This document shows, one piece after another, positions 16,461 through 24,498 of a DNA stretch of 63,460 bases. Below the pieces are notes generated by a model, which was not told the origin of the DNA, did not search any database, and saw nothing but the letters and a program-made list of their open reading frames with translations. This stretch comes from Bacteroidales bacterium UBA4230 (GTDB lineage: Bacteria > Bacteroidota > Bacteroidia > Bacteroidales > UBA932), in NCBI GenBank assembly GCA_002395605.1, contig DGXO01000034.1, positions 1 to 63,460 on the forward strand, written 5' to 3'. The position numbers were made by a program, and so were the translations under genes. The first letter of the stretch is position 1. Each line of letters opens with the position of its first letter.

Positions 16461-19247
16461 ATGAAAAGGATTATCGTATTATTTGCTGTGGCGGCCCTGC
16501 TTTGTGGCTGCTCCACACCGGCCGAAAGGGCCATGAAGGGCCTTGCGGGGCGCATTGTGCCAGGGTATAGCATATCTTTCAAGGAAAAGGCCGATACTAC
16601 GGAAAGTTACACCTTCTTCACGAAGGGCGGAAGGCTTGTGATAGAGGGGGCTTCGGCAAATGCAATGGCCGTGGCACTTAACAGGTACATCAAGGATTAC
16701 TGCAAGGCCGATGTATCCTGGTACGCATCAGCCCCAGTGGAAGTGCCTGCGGTGCAGCCCACTGTGCCTGAGCCGGTTAGCGGCCACGCACTTGTTCCCT
16801 ACAGGTTCTTTCTCAACTACTGCACGTTCGGCTACGAAATGCCGTGGTGGGACTGGGCCCAATGGGAGCGGCTCATAGACTGGATGGCCCTTCACGGGGT
16901 GAACATGCCGCTGGCAATAACCGGCGAGGAAGCAGTGTGGCAGGAAGTGCTTCGGCATCACGGACTTACGGACACTCAAATACGCGCATGGTTCACGGGC
17001 CCGGCCCATCTTCCCTGGAACCGCATGTGCAACATAGACGGAGTGGACGGTCCCCTGTCGCAGGAATGGATAGACGGCCAGGTGAAACTCCAGAAGCGAA
17101 TCTTGAAGCGCGAAAGGGAGCTTGGCATGAAGCCTGTTCTCCCCGCATTCAACGGCCATGTTCCTAAGGCCCTGAAGCAGATTTATCCTTCGGCCGGGAT
17201 AACGGATGTATCAGGCTGGGGAGGGTTCCCGGAAGAGAATCTCTGCCACTTCCTATCCCCTACGGACTCCCTTTTTGGTGTGATGCAGAAGGAGTTCCTG
17301 GAGGCGCAGGAGCGGCTTTTCGGCACAGACCACATATACGGAATGGACCTTTTCAACGAGGTCGACGCCCCGTCCTGGGACCCTGAAACCCTTGCAGGGA
17401 TAGGCCGAAGCGCCTATGAGTCCCTTGCCGCCACAGACCCGGAGGCCGTATGGCTCCAGATGGGGTGGCTGTTCCACTACGACAGGAAGCACTGGACTCC
17501 GGAAAACGTGAAAGCATACCTGGAGGCCGTCCCCAATGGGAAGGTGATCCTCCTTGACTACTACACGGAGCACACTCCGGTGTGGACATTCACTGAGGGC
17601 TTCTACGGACAGCCGTACATCTTCTGCTACCTTGGAAACTTCGGCGGGAACACCAGGCTGGCAGGGCCTTTCCGGAAAGAGAGCGCACGGATTTCGGAAG
17701 CCCTTTCCGCGGGCGGCGCGGCCGGGATCGGCTGCACGTTGGAGGCTTTCGGCATAAACAGATGGCTGTATGAATATGTGATGGAGCGCGCCTGGGGGCC
17801 GTCTGCCACGGACGACGAATGGCTTTCCGGCCTTGATGCGCGCCGCGGAAGCCCCAAGGGTTTTTGGAAAGAGATGGCCGACAGCATCTATGTACGCGGC
17901 TCATTCTCAGAGGGCATGCTTTTTTGCGACCGCCCGTGTGACGAAGGCTACAGCAGCTGGAGGGTGATTCACAAAACGCCCTATGACCCCGCCACGCTGG
18001 AGAGGCTTTACGAAAGGCTAATGGCCAGCCCTTCGGGGAAATCGGCCTGGAAAGAGGATGCCGTCACCATTGGCATTCAAGTGCGTGGAAACAGGTTCCC
18101 GGCACTGCGGGACAAATTTGTGGCGGCGTGCCGCGCCGGGGACACTGCCTTGGCCGAATCTTTTGGGGCATCCATGAAGGGACTCATGCTGGAGATAGAT
18201 TCGCTAGCTTTTGAACTTCCGCAGTTCCGGGCCGAAGACTGGCTTTCGGCCGCGGATTCGTGGGGCGGATTCCGGGACAATGCCTGGCATCTTATAACTA
18301 TTTGGGGAGAAACGGAAAGCCTTCGGCTCAATGACTACGCAAACCGCGCCTGGAGCGGCCTTACGCGCCAATATTACTTCCCACGCTGGGAACTGTTCAT
18401 AGACACTCACCTTGACTGCCTGAAGCGCGGCGTACAGTTTGACCCTGAGGCGTTTGCAAAGGACTGCAAGGCACTTGAACTGCGCCTTGCCCGCCATGCG
18501 CCACAGTTCAAGACCGCCACGGTGATGACGTATAATGTTGGTGCGTTGTCAAAGACCCCCGGTCAGGCCGGGGGTGACGTCATATCCGACCCCTCCGTCA
18601 TACCCGGCCCCGACCGGGTATCTGAAATAGCAGCAGTTTTGGCTGATGCCTCCCTTGCCGCCCTTCAGGAACTTGACAGTTGCAACCGGCGTTCTCCGGT
18701 TTTCCAACTGGAGGAGTTATCAAAGGCCCTCGGCGGCCGGCCTTTCCACTTTGCCAGGGCATTCCCCTTTGCTGGCGGCGCGTACGGAAACGGAGTGCTT
18801 TCCCTGGAGCCTATAGTGGCCTCTTTCACCGTTCCCCTCCCTAAGGCCGATGGTGCCGAACCCCGCTCAATGGCCGTGGTGGAAACGGCCGACATTGTTT
18901 TCGCTTCAGTGCACCTTGACCATGTTGGCAGGGAGGCCAGGCCTCGGCAAGTTTCGGCCATAAACGACTGGTTTTCCACGCATTACCGCGGCACCCTGAA
19001 GCCGGTCATCCTTTGCGGAGACTTCAATTCCAGGCCGGAGTCTGAGGTTATCGGCCTTATGAAAGACAACTGGGAGCAGCTTTCCGGAACGGACTACACT
19101 TACTCCACCCTGGCACCTCACGGCTGCATAGATTACGTGTTCTCATGGCACGACGGTGCCCCCGTTAGAGTCATTTCCAGCACTGTTGTCACTGAGGCAG
19201 GCCTTTTGTCAGACCATTTTCCCGTTTCCGTGACAGTGGAGTACTAA
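16461..19247 (+). CDS. Alpha-N-acetylglucosaminidase (GH89) fused to an EEP phosphatase/nuclease-fold domain
   Basis: The ATG at 16461 gives a lipoprotein signal (MKRIIVLFAVAALLCGCS). The first approximately 685 residues are a NAGLU/GH89 enzyme: an N-terminal domain, a TIM barrel with MPWWDWAQWERLIDWMALHG, catalytic-type Glu about 300 (LFNEVDAP) and Glu about 428 (LEAFG), and an alpha-helical C-terminal domain. Residues about 690-928 form an endonuclease/exonuclease/phosphatase domain with the expected motifs: MTYNVG, ALQELDS, ASVHLDH, LCGDFNS, DYVFS and SDHFPV. The fusion pairs alpha-GlcNAc removal with a predicted metal-dependent phosphoester hydrolase in the periplasm or at the surface. 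Near the start of the EEP domain an in-frame palindromic repeat (18555-18620) adds about 20 residues. A bidirectional terminator follows. Confidence 0.92.
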   Translation: MKRIIVLFAVAALLCGCSTPAERAMKGLAGRIVPGYSISFKEKADTTESYTFFTKGGRLVIEGASANAMAVALNRYIKDYCKADVSWYASAPVEVPAVQPTVPEPVSGHALVPYRFFLNYCTFGYEMPWWDWAQWERLIDWMALHGVNMPLAITGEEAVWQEVLRHHGLTDTQIRAWFTGPAHLPWNRMCNIDGVDGPLSQEWIDGQVKLQKRILKRERELGMKPVLPAFNGHVPKALKQIYPSAGITDVSGWGGFPEENLCHFLSPTDSLFGVMQKEFLEAQERLFGTDHIYGMDLFNEVDAPSWDPETLAGIGRSAYESLAATDPEAVWLQMGWLFHYDRKHWTPENVKAYLEAVPNGKVILLDYYTEHTPVWTFTEGFYGQPYIFCYLGNFGGNTRLAGPFRKESARISEALSAGGAAGIGCTLEAFGINRWLYEYVMERAWGPSATDDEWLSGLDARRGSPKGFWKEMADSIYVRGSFSEGMLFCDRPCDEGYSSWRVIHKTPYDPATLERLYERLMASPSGKSAWKEDAVTIGIQVRGNRFPALRDKFVAACRAGDTALAESFGASMKGLMLEIDSLAFELPQFRAEDWLSAADSWGGFRDNAWHLITIWGETESLRLNDYANRAWSGLTRQYYFPRWELFIDTHLDCLKRGVQFDPEAFAKDCKALELRLARHAPQFKTATVMTYNVGALSKTPGQAGGDVISDPSVIPGPDRVSEIAAVLADASLAALQELDSCNRRSPVFQLEELSKALGGRPFHFARAFPFAGGAYGNGVLSLEPIVASFTVPLPKADGAEPRSMAVVETADIVFASVHLDHVGREARPRQVSAINDWFSTHYRGTLKPVILCGDFNSRPESEVIGLMKDNWEQLSGTDYTYSTLAPHGCIDYVFSWHDGAPVRVISSTVVTEAGLLSDHFPVSVTVEY
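18555..18620. repeat. In-frame palindromic repeat (GTCAT...CCCGG family) inside the EEP domain
   Basis: Two short hairpins sit here. The first is acccccgg-tcagg-ccgggggt at 18555-18575. The second is tacccgg-ccccga-ccgggta at 18601-18620. Both are linked to GTCAT sequence, the same design as the repeat inside the GH31 gene at 33967. The encoded peptide (TPGQAGGDVISDPSVIPGP) falls between EEP motif 1 (MTYNVG) and the first helix, in an expected loop. Confidence 0.75.
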
Positions 19248-19287
19248 GCCCGTGGAGGCAACGCATTGACATTCAGCACATTACTCA

Positions 19288-19319
19288 AAAACGTCTGCCC
19301 GGTTTTGGGTAGACGTTTT
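19288..19319. terminator. Bidirectional rho-independent terminator
   Basis: The nearly perfect stem aaacgtctgccc/gggtagacgttt with a 6-nt loop is flanked by A-run and T-run. It lies between the convergent GH89-EEP and glycerophosphodiesterase genes and can serve both. Confidence 0.9.
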
Positions 19320-19337
19320 AACATAACAATCACACAA

Positions 19338-20099
19338 TCAATTACTTAATTCCACGGCCAAATCCGGGCGGTTGGTGGTGATAACGTCTACGCCAAGGTC
19401 CTTGAGGTACTTCATTTCCTCAGGGCTGTCTACGGTCCAGACATTGACCGTGAGGCCAAGGGCATGGGCGCGCTCCACCCAGTCCGCGTGCTTGTGGAAG
19501 GCCACCCAGTTGTAGTCTATGCCGTTAATGCCGTCTGCGTGAATTTGTTCCGGCTCCACCACACCTTCAAGATACTGGTTGCCGAAGCCGGGAAGATTTG
19601 CGGCTATCCACTTGCAAGCGTCGTAGCTGAAGGAGATGAACATCACGCGCTCCGGATCCAGAAGGCCGTGGGCCCTCAGTTGCCACACGCAGCGCCGGGT
19701 AAGTTCCAAAGTAGCCTCCACGGTGTCCTGCGGCTTTACCTCCAGCACCATCATACAGGCCGATTTTGCCCCCTGATGCAGGTATTCGTTGAGCGTGGGG
19801 ATGGTTTCTCCGTTTGGTAGACGGGCCCCAAGAAGCTGCCTGTAAGTGCTTGTGTGGATGGGAATTCCGGCAATGGAAGGGTCGTGGTTTACAACCACAA
19901 CGGAGTCTGCGGTAAGGTGAACGTCAAACTCGCTGCCCCAGAAACCGGCCTCCTGGGCTGCCTTCAGGGAGGCAATGGAATTCTGGGCATAACCGGCCTC
20001 CTGGCACTGCCAGTAACCGCGATGGGCACATACTTTCTGGGCTTTCACGGGCGCTGCCGCCAGCGCCAGAAGCGTAAAAAACAAAACAAGTTTTTTCAT
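19338..20099 (-). CDS. Secreted glycerophosphodiester phosphodiesterase
   Basis: This 253-residue protein has a Sec signal peptide (MKKLVLFFTLLALAAAPVKAQ). It carries the GDPD/GlpQ-type barrel motifs: AHRGYW near residue 25, SEFDVHLTADSVVVVNHD around residues 57-75, and MVLEVKPQ around 115. The visible catalytic set (His-Arg, Glu-x-Asp, His and Glu-x-Lys) is intact. By family it hydrolyses glycerophosphodiesters to sn-glycerol-3-phosphate and an alcohol; related enzymes attack glycerol-phosphate polymers. Export to the periplasm and a position next to GH89-EEP and phosphodiester glycosidase genes make a role in phosphoglycan or teichoic-acid breakdown possible. Housekeeping phospholipid turnover is the simpler alternative. 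The gene is divergent from polA, with 38 bp between the starts. Confidence 0.92.
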   Translation of the reverse strand: MKKLVLFFTLLALAAAPVKAQKVCAHRGYWQCQEAGYAQNSIASLKAAQEAGFWGSEFDVHLTADSVVVVNHDPSIAGIPIHTSTYRQLLGARLPNGETIPTLNEYLHQGAKSACMMVLEVKPQDTVEATLELTRRCVWQLRAHGLLDPERVMFISFSYDACKWIAANLPGFGNQYLEGVVEPEQIHADGINGIDYNWVAFHKHADWVERAHALGLTVNVWTVDSPEEMKYLKDLGVDVITTNRPDLAVELSN

Positions 20100-20123
20100 A
20101 GCGTGAAGTTACTAATTTTTTTG

Positions 20124-20131
20124 TACCTTTG
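20124..20131 (+). promoter_or_regulatory. Bacteroidota -7 promoter box (TACCTTTG) of polA
   Basis: This exact TAnnTTTG match ends 6 bp before the ATG at 20138, again implying an almost leaderless transcript. Confidence 0.65.
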
Positions 20132-20137
20132 AAAACT

Positions 20138-22768
20138 ATGGACAAACTATTACTCATAGACGGCCACGCGCTGGTATTCAAGATGTACTACGCGTTCCTC
20201 CGCAGGCCCATGATAAACTCCAAGGGACAGGACATGTCCATCCTCTACGGGTTCACCAAGCACCTCCTGGAGATGTTCCAGAGGGAAGCCCCCACGCACG
20301 TTGCCGTAGCCTTCGACCCCCCGGGAGGCACTTTCCGCAATGAGATGTACCCGGAGTACAAAGGCACACGTCCGCCCACCCCGCAGCTTATCATAGATGC
20401 CCTGGAGCCCCTCACGGAGCTTGTGAAGGCCATGAACATCCCCGTTGTGATGGTCCCCGGTTTTGAGGCCGATGACGTAATAGGCTCCATTGCCGCCCGG
20501 TATGCCGGAGAGTCGCTTGACGTTTTTATGGTTACCCCGGACAAGGATTACGGCCAGCTTATCGGCCCGCACGCTTTCCAGCTGAAGCCCGGCAAAGCCG
20601 GCTCCGAGTCTGAACTTGTGGGCGTGACACAGCTCTGCGAAAAATGGGGCATCTCCGCGCCTTCCCAAGTGATAGACATGCTTGCCATCTGCGGAGACTC
20701 CGCCGACAACGTCCCCGGCGTAAAAGGCGTTGGAGAGGTTGGCGCCGCAAAGCTCATAGCCAAATACGGCACGGTTGAAAACATCTACGCCCACATCCAG
20801 GAGCTCACTCCCCGCATGCAGGCGCAGTTTGAGGAAGCCAGGCCTCACATGGCCCTTTCCAAGGCCCTCGTGACCATAAAAACAGACATGGAGCTTCCCG
20901 TAACGCTGCAGGACATGCGTTACACCGGAGAGTTCCAGGGCAAACTGGCACAGCTCTTCGACCTCTATGAGTTCAGTTCGCTGAAAAGGTTCTTGCAGGG
21001 GCATGTCACCGTAACCCCCGTTTCCGTGTCCGAGACCCCTCAAAATGCCCCCGCGGGCACCATTACCCCCGTTTCGGTGTCCATGGCCGAAGTAATTGCT
21101 GCGGCAAGGGCCGCCGGGGAGCTGGGATTGTCACTGAACGGCCAGCGGCTGGCGGTTGCAGCCACGGGGAAATCCGGGCAGTCGCTTGTTGGCATCATCC
21201 CGGCCACAGAATGGCAGAAAGCACGTGAAGTACTTGAGAGCAACTCCATCGCAAAATTCGGCCTGGACCTGAAGCATATAGCTGGCGTCCTGGCATCAGA
21301 GGGAATAGGCCTTGAAGGAAAGTGGAATGACATCCAGCTAATGCACTACGTCCTGAATCCGGAACGCAGCCATGACCTCCAAGCCCTTGCGCAGACTTAC
21401 CTGGGGGTGTCGCTGGAAGAATCGGCCCCTCAATTTACGGGTTCGCTTTTTGACGAAGCCCCGGAAGAGGACAACTCACCGCTGGAAAAGGAAGCCGCCG
21501 TCATGATTCCTCTTGGCAAGGCCCTCAGGGCAGGCCTCCCGGACTTCTACGACAACATGGAAGAGCCTCTGTCCAAGGTACTTGCAAAGATGGAGCGGGA
21601 TGGCGTGAAGGTAGACCTCCGGCAACTTTCTCATTTTGCCGATTCCCTTAGGGTGGAGCTCACGGAGCGCGAAGCCCGCATACGGGAAATGGCCGGGGAG
21701 CCCGCCCTCAACATCTCCTCCCCCAAGCAGGTGGGAGACATCCTCTTTGAGAAACTAAGGCTGGACCCTAAGGCCAAAAAGAGCTCCAGGGGCCAGTATT
21801 CCACGGATGAAGCCACCCTTCAGGAAATAGCGGACCGCCATCCAATAGTTAACGAAATCCTGGAATTCCGGGCCGTAAAAAAACTCCTTTCCACCTACAT
21901 AGAGCCTTTCCCGTCGTATGTAAGTGAGGCCGATGGCCGCGTGCACACCACGTTCAATCAGGCACTTACGGCAACAGGACGCCTGTCCAGTTCCAACCCC
22001 AACCTCCAGAATATCCCCATCCGCACGGAACGCGGCAAAGAAATCCGCAAGGCCTTTGTGCCCGGGACGCCAGACGGGGTCATCGTTTCGGCCGACTACT
22101 CCCAGATTGAGCTCAGGATAATGGCCCACCTAAGTGGAGACGAGCACCTCTGCGCTGCATTCAGGGAGGGTGTGGACGTCCACGCCGCCACCGCCGCCAA
22201 GATTTTCGGGAAACCGGTTTCGGAGGTGACAAGGGAAGAAAGAGGACAGGCCAAAACCGCCAATTTCGGCATCATGTACGGGATTTCGGCATTCGGCCTG
22301 GCCCAGAGGCTGGGGCTTTCAAGAAGCGCCGCAAAAAGCCTCATTGACGACTATTTCGCCTCGTTCCCGGCCATCCGCAGTTTCATTGATTCGTCCGTGG
22401 CCTTTGCCCGGGAGCACGGTTATGTGGAGACTCTCTTCGGCCGGCGCAGGTACCTCCCGGACATCCATGCGCACAACGCCACGGTGCGGTCCCTGGCCGA
22501 ACGCAATGCCGTCAACGCCCCCATCCAGGGGACATCGGCCGATATCATAAAGCTTGCCATGATTGGCGTGGCGGCGCGCCTGAAGGAAGGCGGCTTTCGC
22601 TCCCGGATGGTGCTCCAAATCCACGACGAACTTGTGTTTGACGCCATTCCCCAGGAGGTTCCCGCCCTCAAGGCCATGGTGAAGGAAGTGATGGAAAACG
22701 TAATTAAATTGTCCGTGCCGCTTACCGTGGAATGCTCGGCCGGCGCTAACTGGCTGGAGGCCCATTAG
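20138..22768 (+). CDS. polA: DNA polymerase I with apparently inactive proofreading domain
   Basis: The ATG at 20138 (MDKLLLIDGH) is preferred over the upstream TTG in the same frame. The 876-residue product has a 5'-nuclease domain (about 1-290: LLLIDGHALVF, FEADDVIGS, TPDKDYGQL, GVKGVGEVGAAKLI). A degenerate 3'-5' exonuclease domain spans about 315-500, and a polymerase domain about 510-876. Polymerase motif A is ADYSQIELRIMAHLSGD. Motif B is RGQAKTANFGIMYG, with Phe at the dNTP/ddNTP-discriminating position. Motif C is LQIHDELVFD. In the exonuclease domain the usual DxE of motif I is replaced by LGLSLNGQRL, so proofreading is probably lost. It functions in gap filling and repair during replication. 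A repeat-bearing spacer separates it from the sigma-factor gene. Confidence 0.97.
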   Translation: MDKLLLIDGHALVFKMYYAFLRRPMINSKGQDMSILYGFTKHLLEMFQREAPTHVAVAFDPPGGTFRNEMYPEYKGTRPPTPQLIIDALEPLTELVKAMNIPVVMVPGFEADDVIGSIAARYAGESLDVFMVTPDKDYGQLIGPHAFQLKPGKAGSESELVGVTQLCEKWGISAPSQVIDMLAICGDSADNVPGVKGVGEVGAAKLIAKYGTVENIYAHIQELTPRMQAQFEEARPHMALSKALVTIKTDMELPVTLQDMRYTGEFQGKLAQLFDLYEFSSLKRFLQGHVTVTPVSVSETPQNAPAGTITPVSVSMAEVIAAARAAGELGLSLNGQRLAVAATGKSGQSLVGIIPATEWQKAREVLESNSIAKFGLDLKHIAGVLASEGIGLEGKWNDIQLMHYVLNPERSHDLQALAQTYLGVSLEESAPQFTGSLFDEAPEEDNSPLEKEAAVMIPLGKALRAGLPDFYDNMEEPLSKVLAKMERDGVKVDLRQLSHFADSLRVELTEREARIREMAGEPALNISSPKQVGDILFEKLRLDPKAKKSSRGQYSTDEATLQEIADRHPIVNEILEFRAVKKLLSTYIEPFPSYVSEADGRVHTTFNQALTATGRLSSSNPNLQNIPIRTERGKEIRKAFVPGTPDGVIVSADYSQIELRIMAHLSGDEHLCAAFREGVDVHAATAAKIFGKPVSEVTREERGQAKTANFGIMYGISAFGLAQRLGLSRSAAKSLIDDYFASFPAIRSFIDSSVAFAREHGYVETLFGRRRYLPDIHAHNATVRSLAERNAVNAPIQGTSADIIKLAMIGVAARLKEGGFRSRMVLQIHDELVFDAIPQEVPALKAMVKEVMENVIKLSVPLTVECSAGANWLEAH

Positions 22769-22772
22769 CCTC

Positions 22773-22842
22773 CCCCTGTCATTCTGAGTTGAACGCCCCC
22801 CTGTCATTCTGAGCGAAGCGCAGCGAAGTCGAAGAATCTCAT
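22773..22842. repeat. Intergenic dispersed repeat (TGTCATTCTGAGCGAAGCG family), about 1.5 copies
   Basis: A truncated copy (CCTGTCATTCTGAGTTGAACG) covers about 22775-22795; it is given here as CCTGTCATTCTGAG followed by TTGAACG. A full copy follows at 22799-22842 and ends GTCGAAGAATCTC. The same family recurs at 24067-24097 (intergenic) and 31529-31556 (inside the GH3 gene). The full copy ends right at the start codon of the sigma-factor gene, so it forms that gene's whole upstream region. Confidence 0.85.
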
Positions 22843-22843
22843 C

Positions 22844-23413
22844 ATGGAAAACGATAAAGACCTCATACAAAGAGCCCTTGCCGGAGACCAGATAGCCTAC
22901 CGCATGCTCTACCAAATCCACGAGCCCTCTGTCCGGGGGCGCGTGAGCGGCTATTTCAAATGGAAGGCCGATGTAGACGATGTTGTGTCCGAGAGCTTCC
23001 AGAAGGCGTTTTCGGCACTTTCGGCCTTTGACACTTCAAGGGAATTCAGCCCGTGGCTAATCACCATTGCCACCAGAACGGCGCTGGACCACCTTTCCAG
23101 CATCAAGAGGGAAGACAACAAGAAGGAGGGAATCCTGAGCAAGGCTTCGCAGGGAGACCCCATGGGCGCGGAGCTCACGGACACCACCCCGGAAGAGGAG
23201 ATTATCCAGGACGAGGTCCATCAGAGGCTCATACAGTATATAGACGAGCTTCCGTCGCTGTACAAGGACGTTATGATAAAATATATGATAGAAGAGCTTG
23301 AGTACGAGGAAATCGCAAAGGAACTGGGGCTTGAGCTCAATACGGTGCGCACCCGCATCAGGCGCGGCAAGCAGCACCTTTCGGAAATGATGTTAAGGGG
23401 GGAAGTGGAATGA
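22844..23413 (+). CDS. Sigma-70 family (ECF-type) RNA polymerase sigma factor
   Basis: The product (189 residues) has sigma region 2 at about residues 20-90 (DVDDVVSESFQKAFSALSAFD, here split as DVDDVVSESFQKAF and SALSAFD; then FSPWLITIATRTALDHL). Sigma region 4 lies at about 125-185 (LYKDVMIKYMIEELEYEEIA, then LGLELNTVRTRIRRGKQHL as the recognition helix-turn-helix). By family it directs RNA polymerase to a specific regulon. No anti-sigma gene is adjacent, unlike glycan-responsive ECF/anti-sigma pairs. Its TGA overlaps the ATG of rsmG (ATGA), so the two are translationally coupled. The 80-bp spacer from polA is largely a dispersed repeat, so the promoter is either inside the repeat or upstream in polA. 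Confidence 0.93.
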   Translation: MENDKDLIQRALAGDQIAYRMLYQIHEPSVRGRVSGYFKWKADVDDVVSESFQKAFSALSAFDTSREFSPWLITIATRTALDHLSSIKREDNKKEGILSKASQGDPMGAELTDTTPEEEIIQDEVHQRLIQYIDELPSLYKDVMIKYMIEELEYEEIAKELGLELNTVRTRIRRGKQHLSEMMLRGEVE

Positions 23414-24063
23414 CGTTTGATGATTTTATAGGTTTTATTGAGAAAGACTTTGAGCTTTCTTCAGAGCAAAGGGAGCGTTTTGCCGCCCTGGACGGGCTGT
23501 ACCGTGAGTGGAACGCCCAAATCAATGTGATCTCCCGGAAGGACATTGATGGCATTTACGATCACCATGTGCTTCATTCGCTGGCCATTGCGCGGTACAT
23601 CATGACGGTGCCGGGCCTGTGGGAAGAGTTCTCTTCGGCCTCCATTCTGGACCTTGGCACCGGCGGCGGATTTCCCGGAATTCCGCTGGCCATCCTGTTC
23701 CCTTCGGCCCAGTTTGTACTATGCGATTCCGTAGGGAAGAAAACCATTGTTGCTTCTGCCGTTTCAAAGGCGCTGGGGCTTTCCAACGTTTCCGTAGTTA
23801 ACGCCCGGGCCGAATCTCTTGGCCGCACCTTTGACTTTGTGGTATCGCGCGCCGTCGCCTCACTGCCGGATTTCTACCCCTGGGTCAAGGGCTGCTACTC
23901 CCGCGGCATCCTGTACCTCAAAGGCGGGGATGTCAACGAGGAAATCGCCGCCGTGATGTCCCGTCACAAGCTCCCCCGCGGTTCCGTGAGCACCTGGCCC
24001 GTCTCCTCTTGGCTCCAGGATCCTTACTTCGACGGCAAACTTGTAATCCATATCAGGAAATAA
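23410..24063 (+). CDS. rsmG: 16S rRNA (guanine527-N7)-methyltransferase
   Basis: This 217-residue protein has the class I SAM-binding motif ILDLGTGGGFPGIPLAILFP (about residues 78-97) preceded by the typical RsmG N-terminal helix region (YREWNAQINVISRKDID, DHHVLHSLAIA). VVSRAVASL and the late GGD region complete the family pattern. RsmG methylates N7 of G527 in 16S rRNA in the ribosome's 530 loop. The start ATG overlaps the sigma-factor stop codon by 4 bp. A dispersed repeat follows the stop within a few bases. Confidence 0.96.
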   Translation: MTFDDFIGFIEKDFELSSEQRERFAALDGLYREWNAQINVISRKDIDGIYDHHVLHSLAIARYIMTVPGLWEEFSSASILDLGTGGGFPGIPLAILFPSAQFVLCDSVGKKTIVASAVSKALGLSNVSVVNARAESLGRTFDFVVSRAVASLPDFYPWVKGCYSRGILYLKGGDVNEEIAAVMSRHKLPRGSVSTWPVSSWLQDPYFDGKLVIHIRK

Positions 24064-24066
24064 TTA

Positions 24067-24097
24067 CCTGTCATTTCGAGCGAAGTCGAGAAATCTC
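24067..24097. repeat. Dispersed repeat copy (TGTCATTTCGAGCGAAGTC family) after rsmG
   Basis: The copy reads CCTGTCATTTCGAGCGAAG then TCGAGAAATCTC, matching the family at 22799 and 31529 with small changes. It contains the self-complementary stretch TTTCGAGCGAAGTCGAGAAA, which can fold into a short hairpin. Confidence 0.8.
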
Positions 24098-24104
24098 AAA
24101 AATA

Positions 24105-24136
24105 TTTGGGATTTTCACTTGGAATTACTACCTTTG
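24105..24136 (+). promoter_or_regulatory. Complete Bacteroidota promoter of rpmH (TTTG - 20 bp - TACCTTTG)
   Basis: The -33 element TTTG is at 24105-24108 and the -7 element TACCTTTG at 24129-24136, with 20-bp spacing, a textbook match. The rpmH ATG is 37 bp further on, giving a leader of about 30 nt. Confidence 0.85.
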
Positions 24137-24173
24137 CAGTCCCTATTACGCGAAAATATAAAAAACACATATC

Positions 24174-24326
24174 ATGAAAAGAACATTTCAACCTTCCCGT
24201 CGCAAGCGCGTGAACAAGCACGGCTTCCGCGCCCGCATGGCTTCCGCCAACGGCCGCCGCGTCCTTAGCGCCCGTCGCCGCCATGCACGTAAGAAACTCT
24301 CCGTCTCCGACGAAGACCGCTGGTAG
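24174..24326 (+). CDS. rpmH: 50S ribosomal protein L34
   Basis: This 50-codon gene encodes a very basic protein: MKRTFQPSRRKRVNKHG, then FRARMASANGRRVLSARRRH, then ARKKLSVSDEDRW. It matches L34 throughout its core (KRTFQPS, HGFRARM, GRRVL..RR..GR-type end). L34 is a small component of the large ribosomal subunit. It has a strong promoter upstream and a rho-independent terminator downstream. The usual rnpA partner of many bacteria does not follow it here. Confidence 0.97.
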   Translation: MKRTFQPSRRKRVNKHGFRARMASANGRRVLSARRRHARKKLSVSDEDRW

Positions 24327-24389
24327 TTTTCCGCGGCCGGTCCGGAATCTGGCAAGCGCCACTCCAACCGGTTCTTACAACAATCGCCT

Positions 24390-24421
24390 AACGCAGACCG
24401 CTCCTTCGGCCTGCGTTTTTT
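24390..24421 (+). terminator. Rho-independent terminator of rpmH
   Basis: The stem AACGCAG/CTGCGTT is extended by CCG/CGG around a CTCCTT loop and followed by a T-run (TTTTTT). It lies about 65 bp after the rpmH stop. The stretch 24422-24498 that follows shows nothing recognisable. Confidence 0.92.
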
Positions 24422-24498
24422 GTATCCCGCATCCCCCACTTCATTCCCCTCCGCATTTCTCCCCTATCGGCTTTTCTTCCCCCTCGGCCCGCTCTGGC

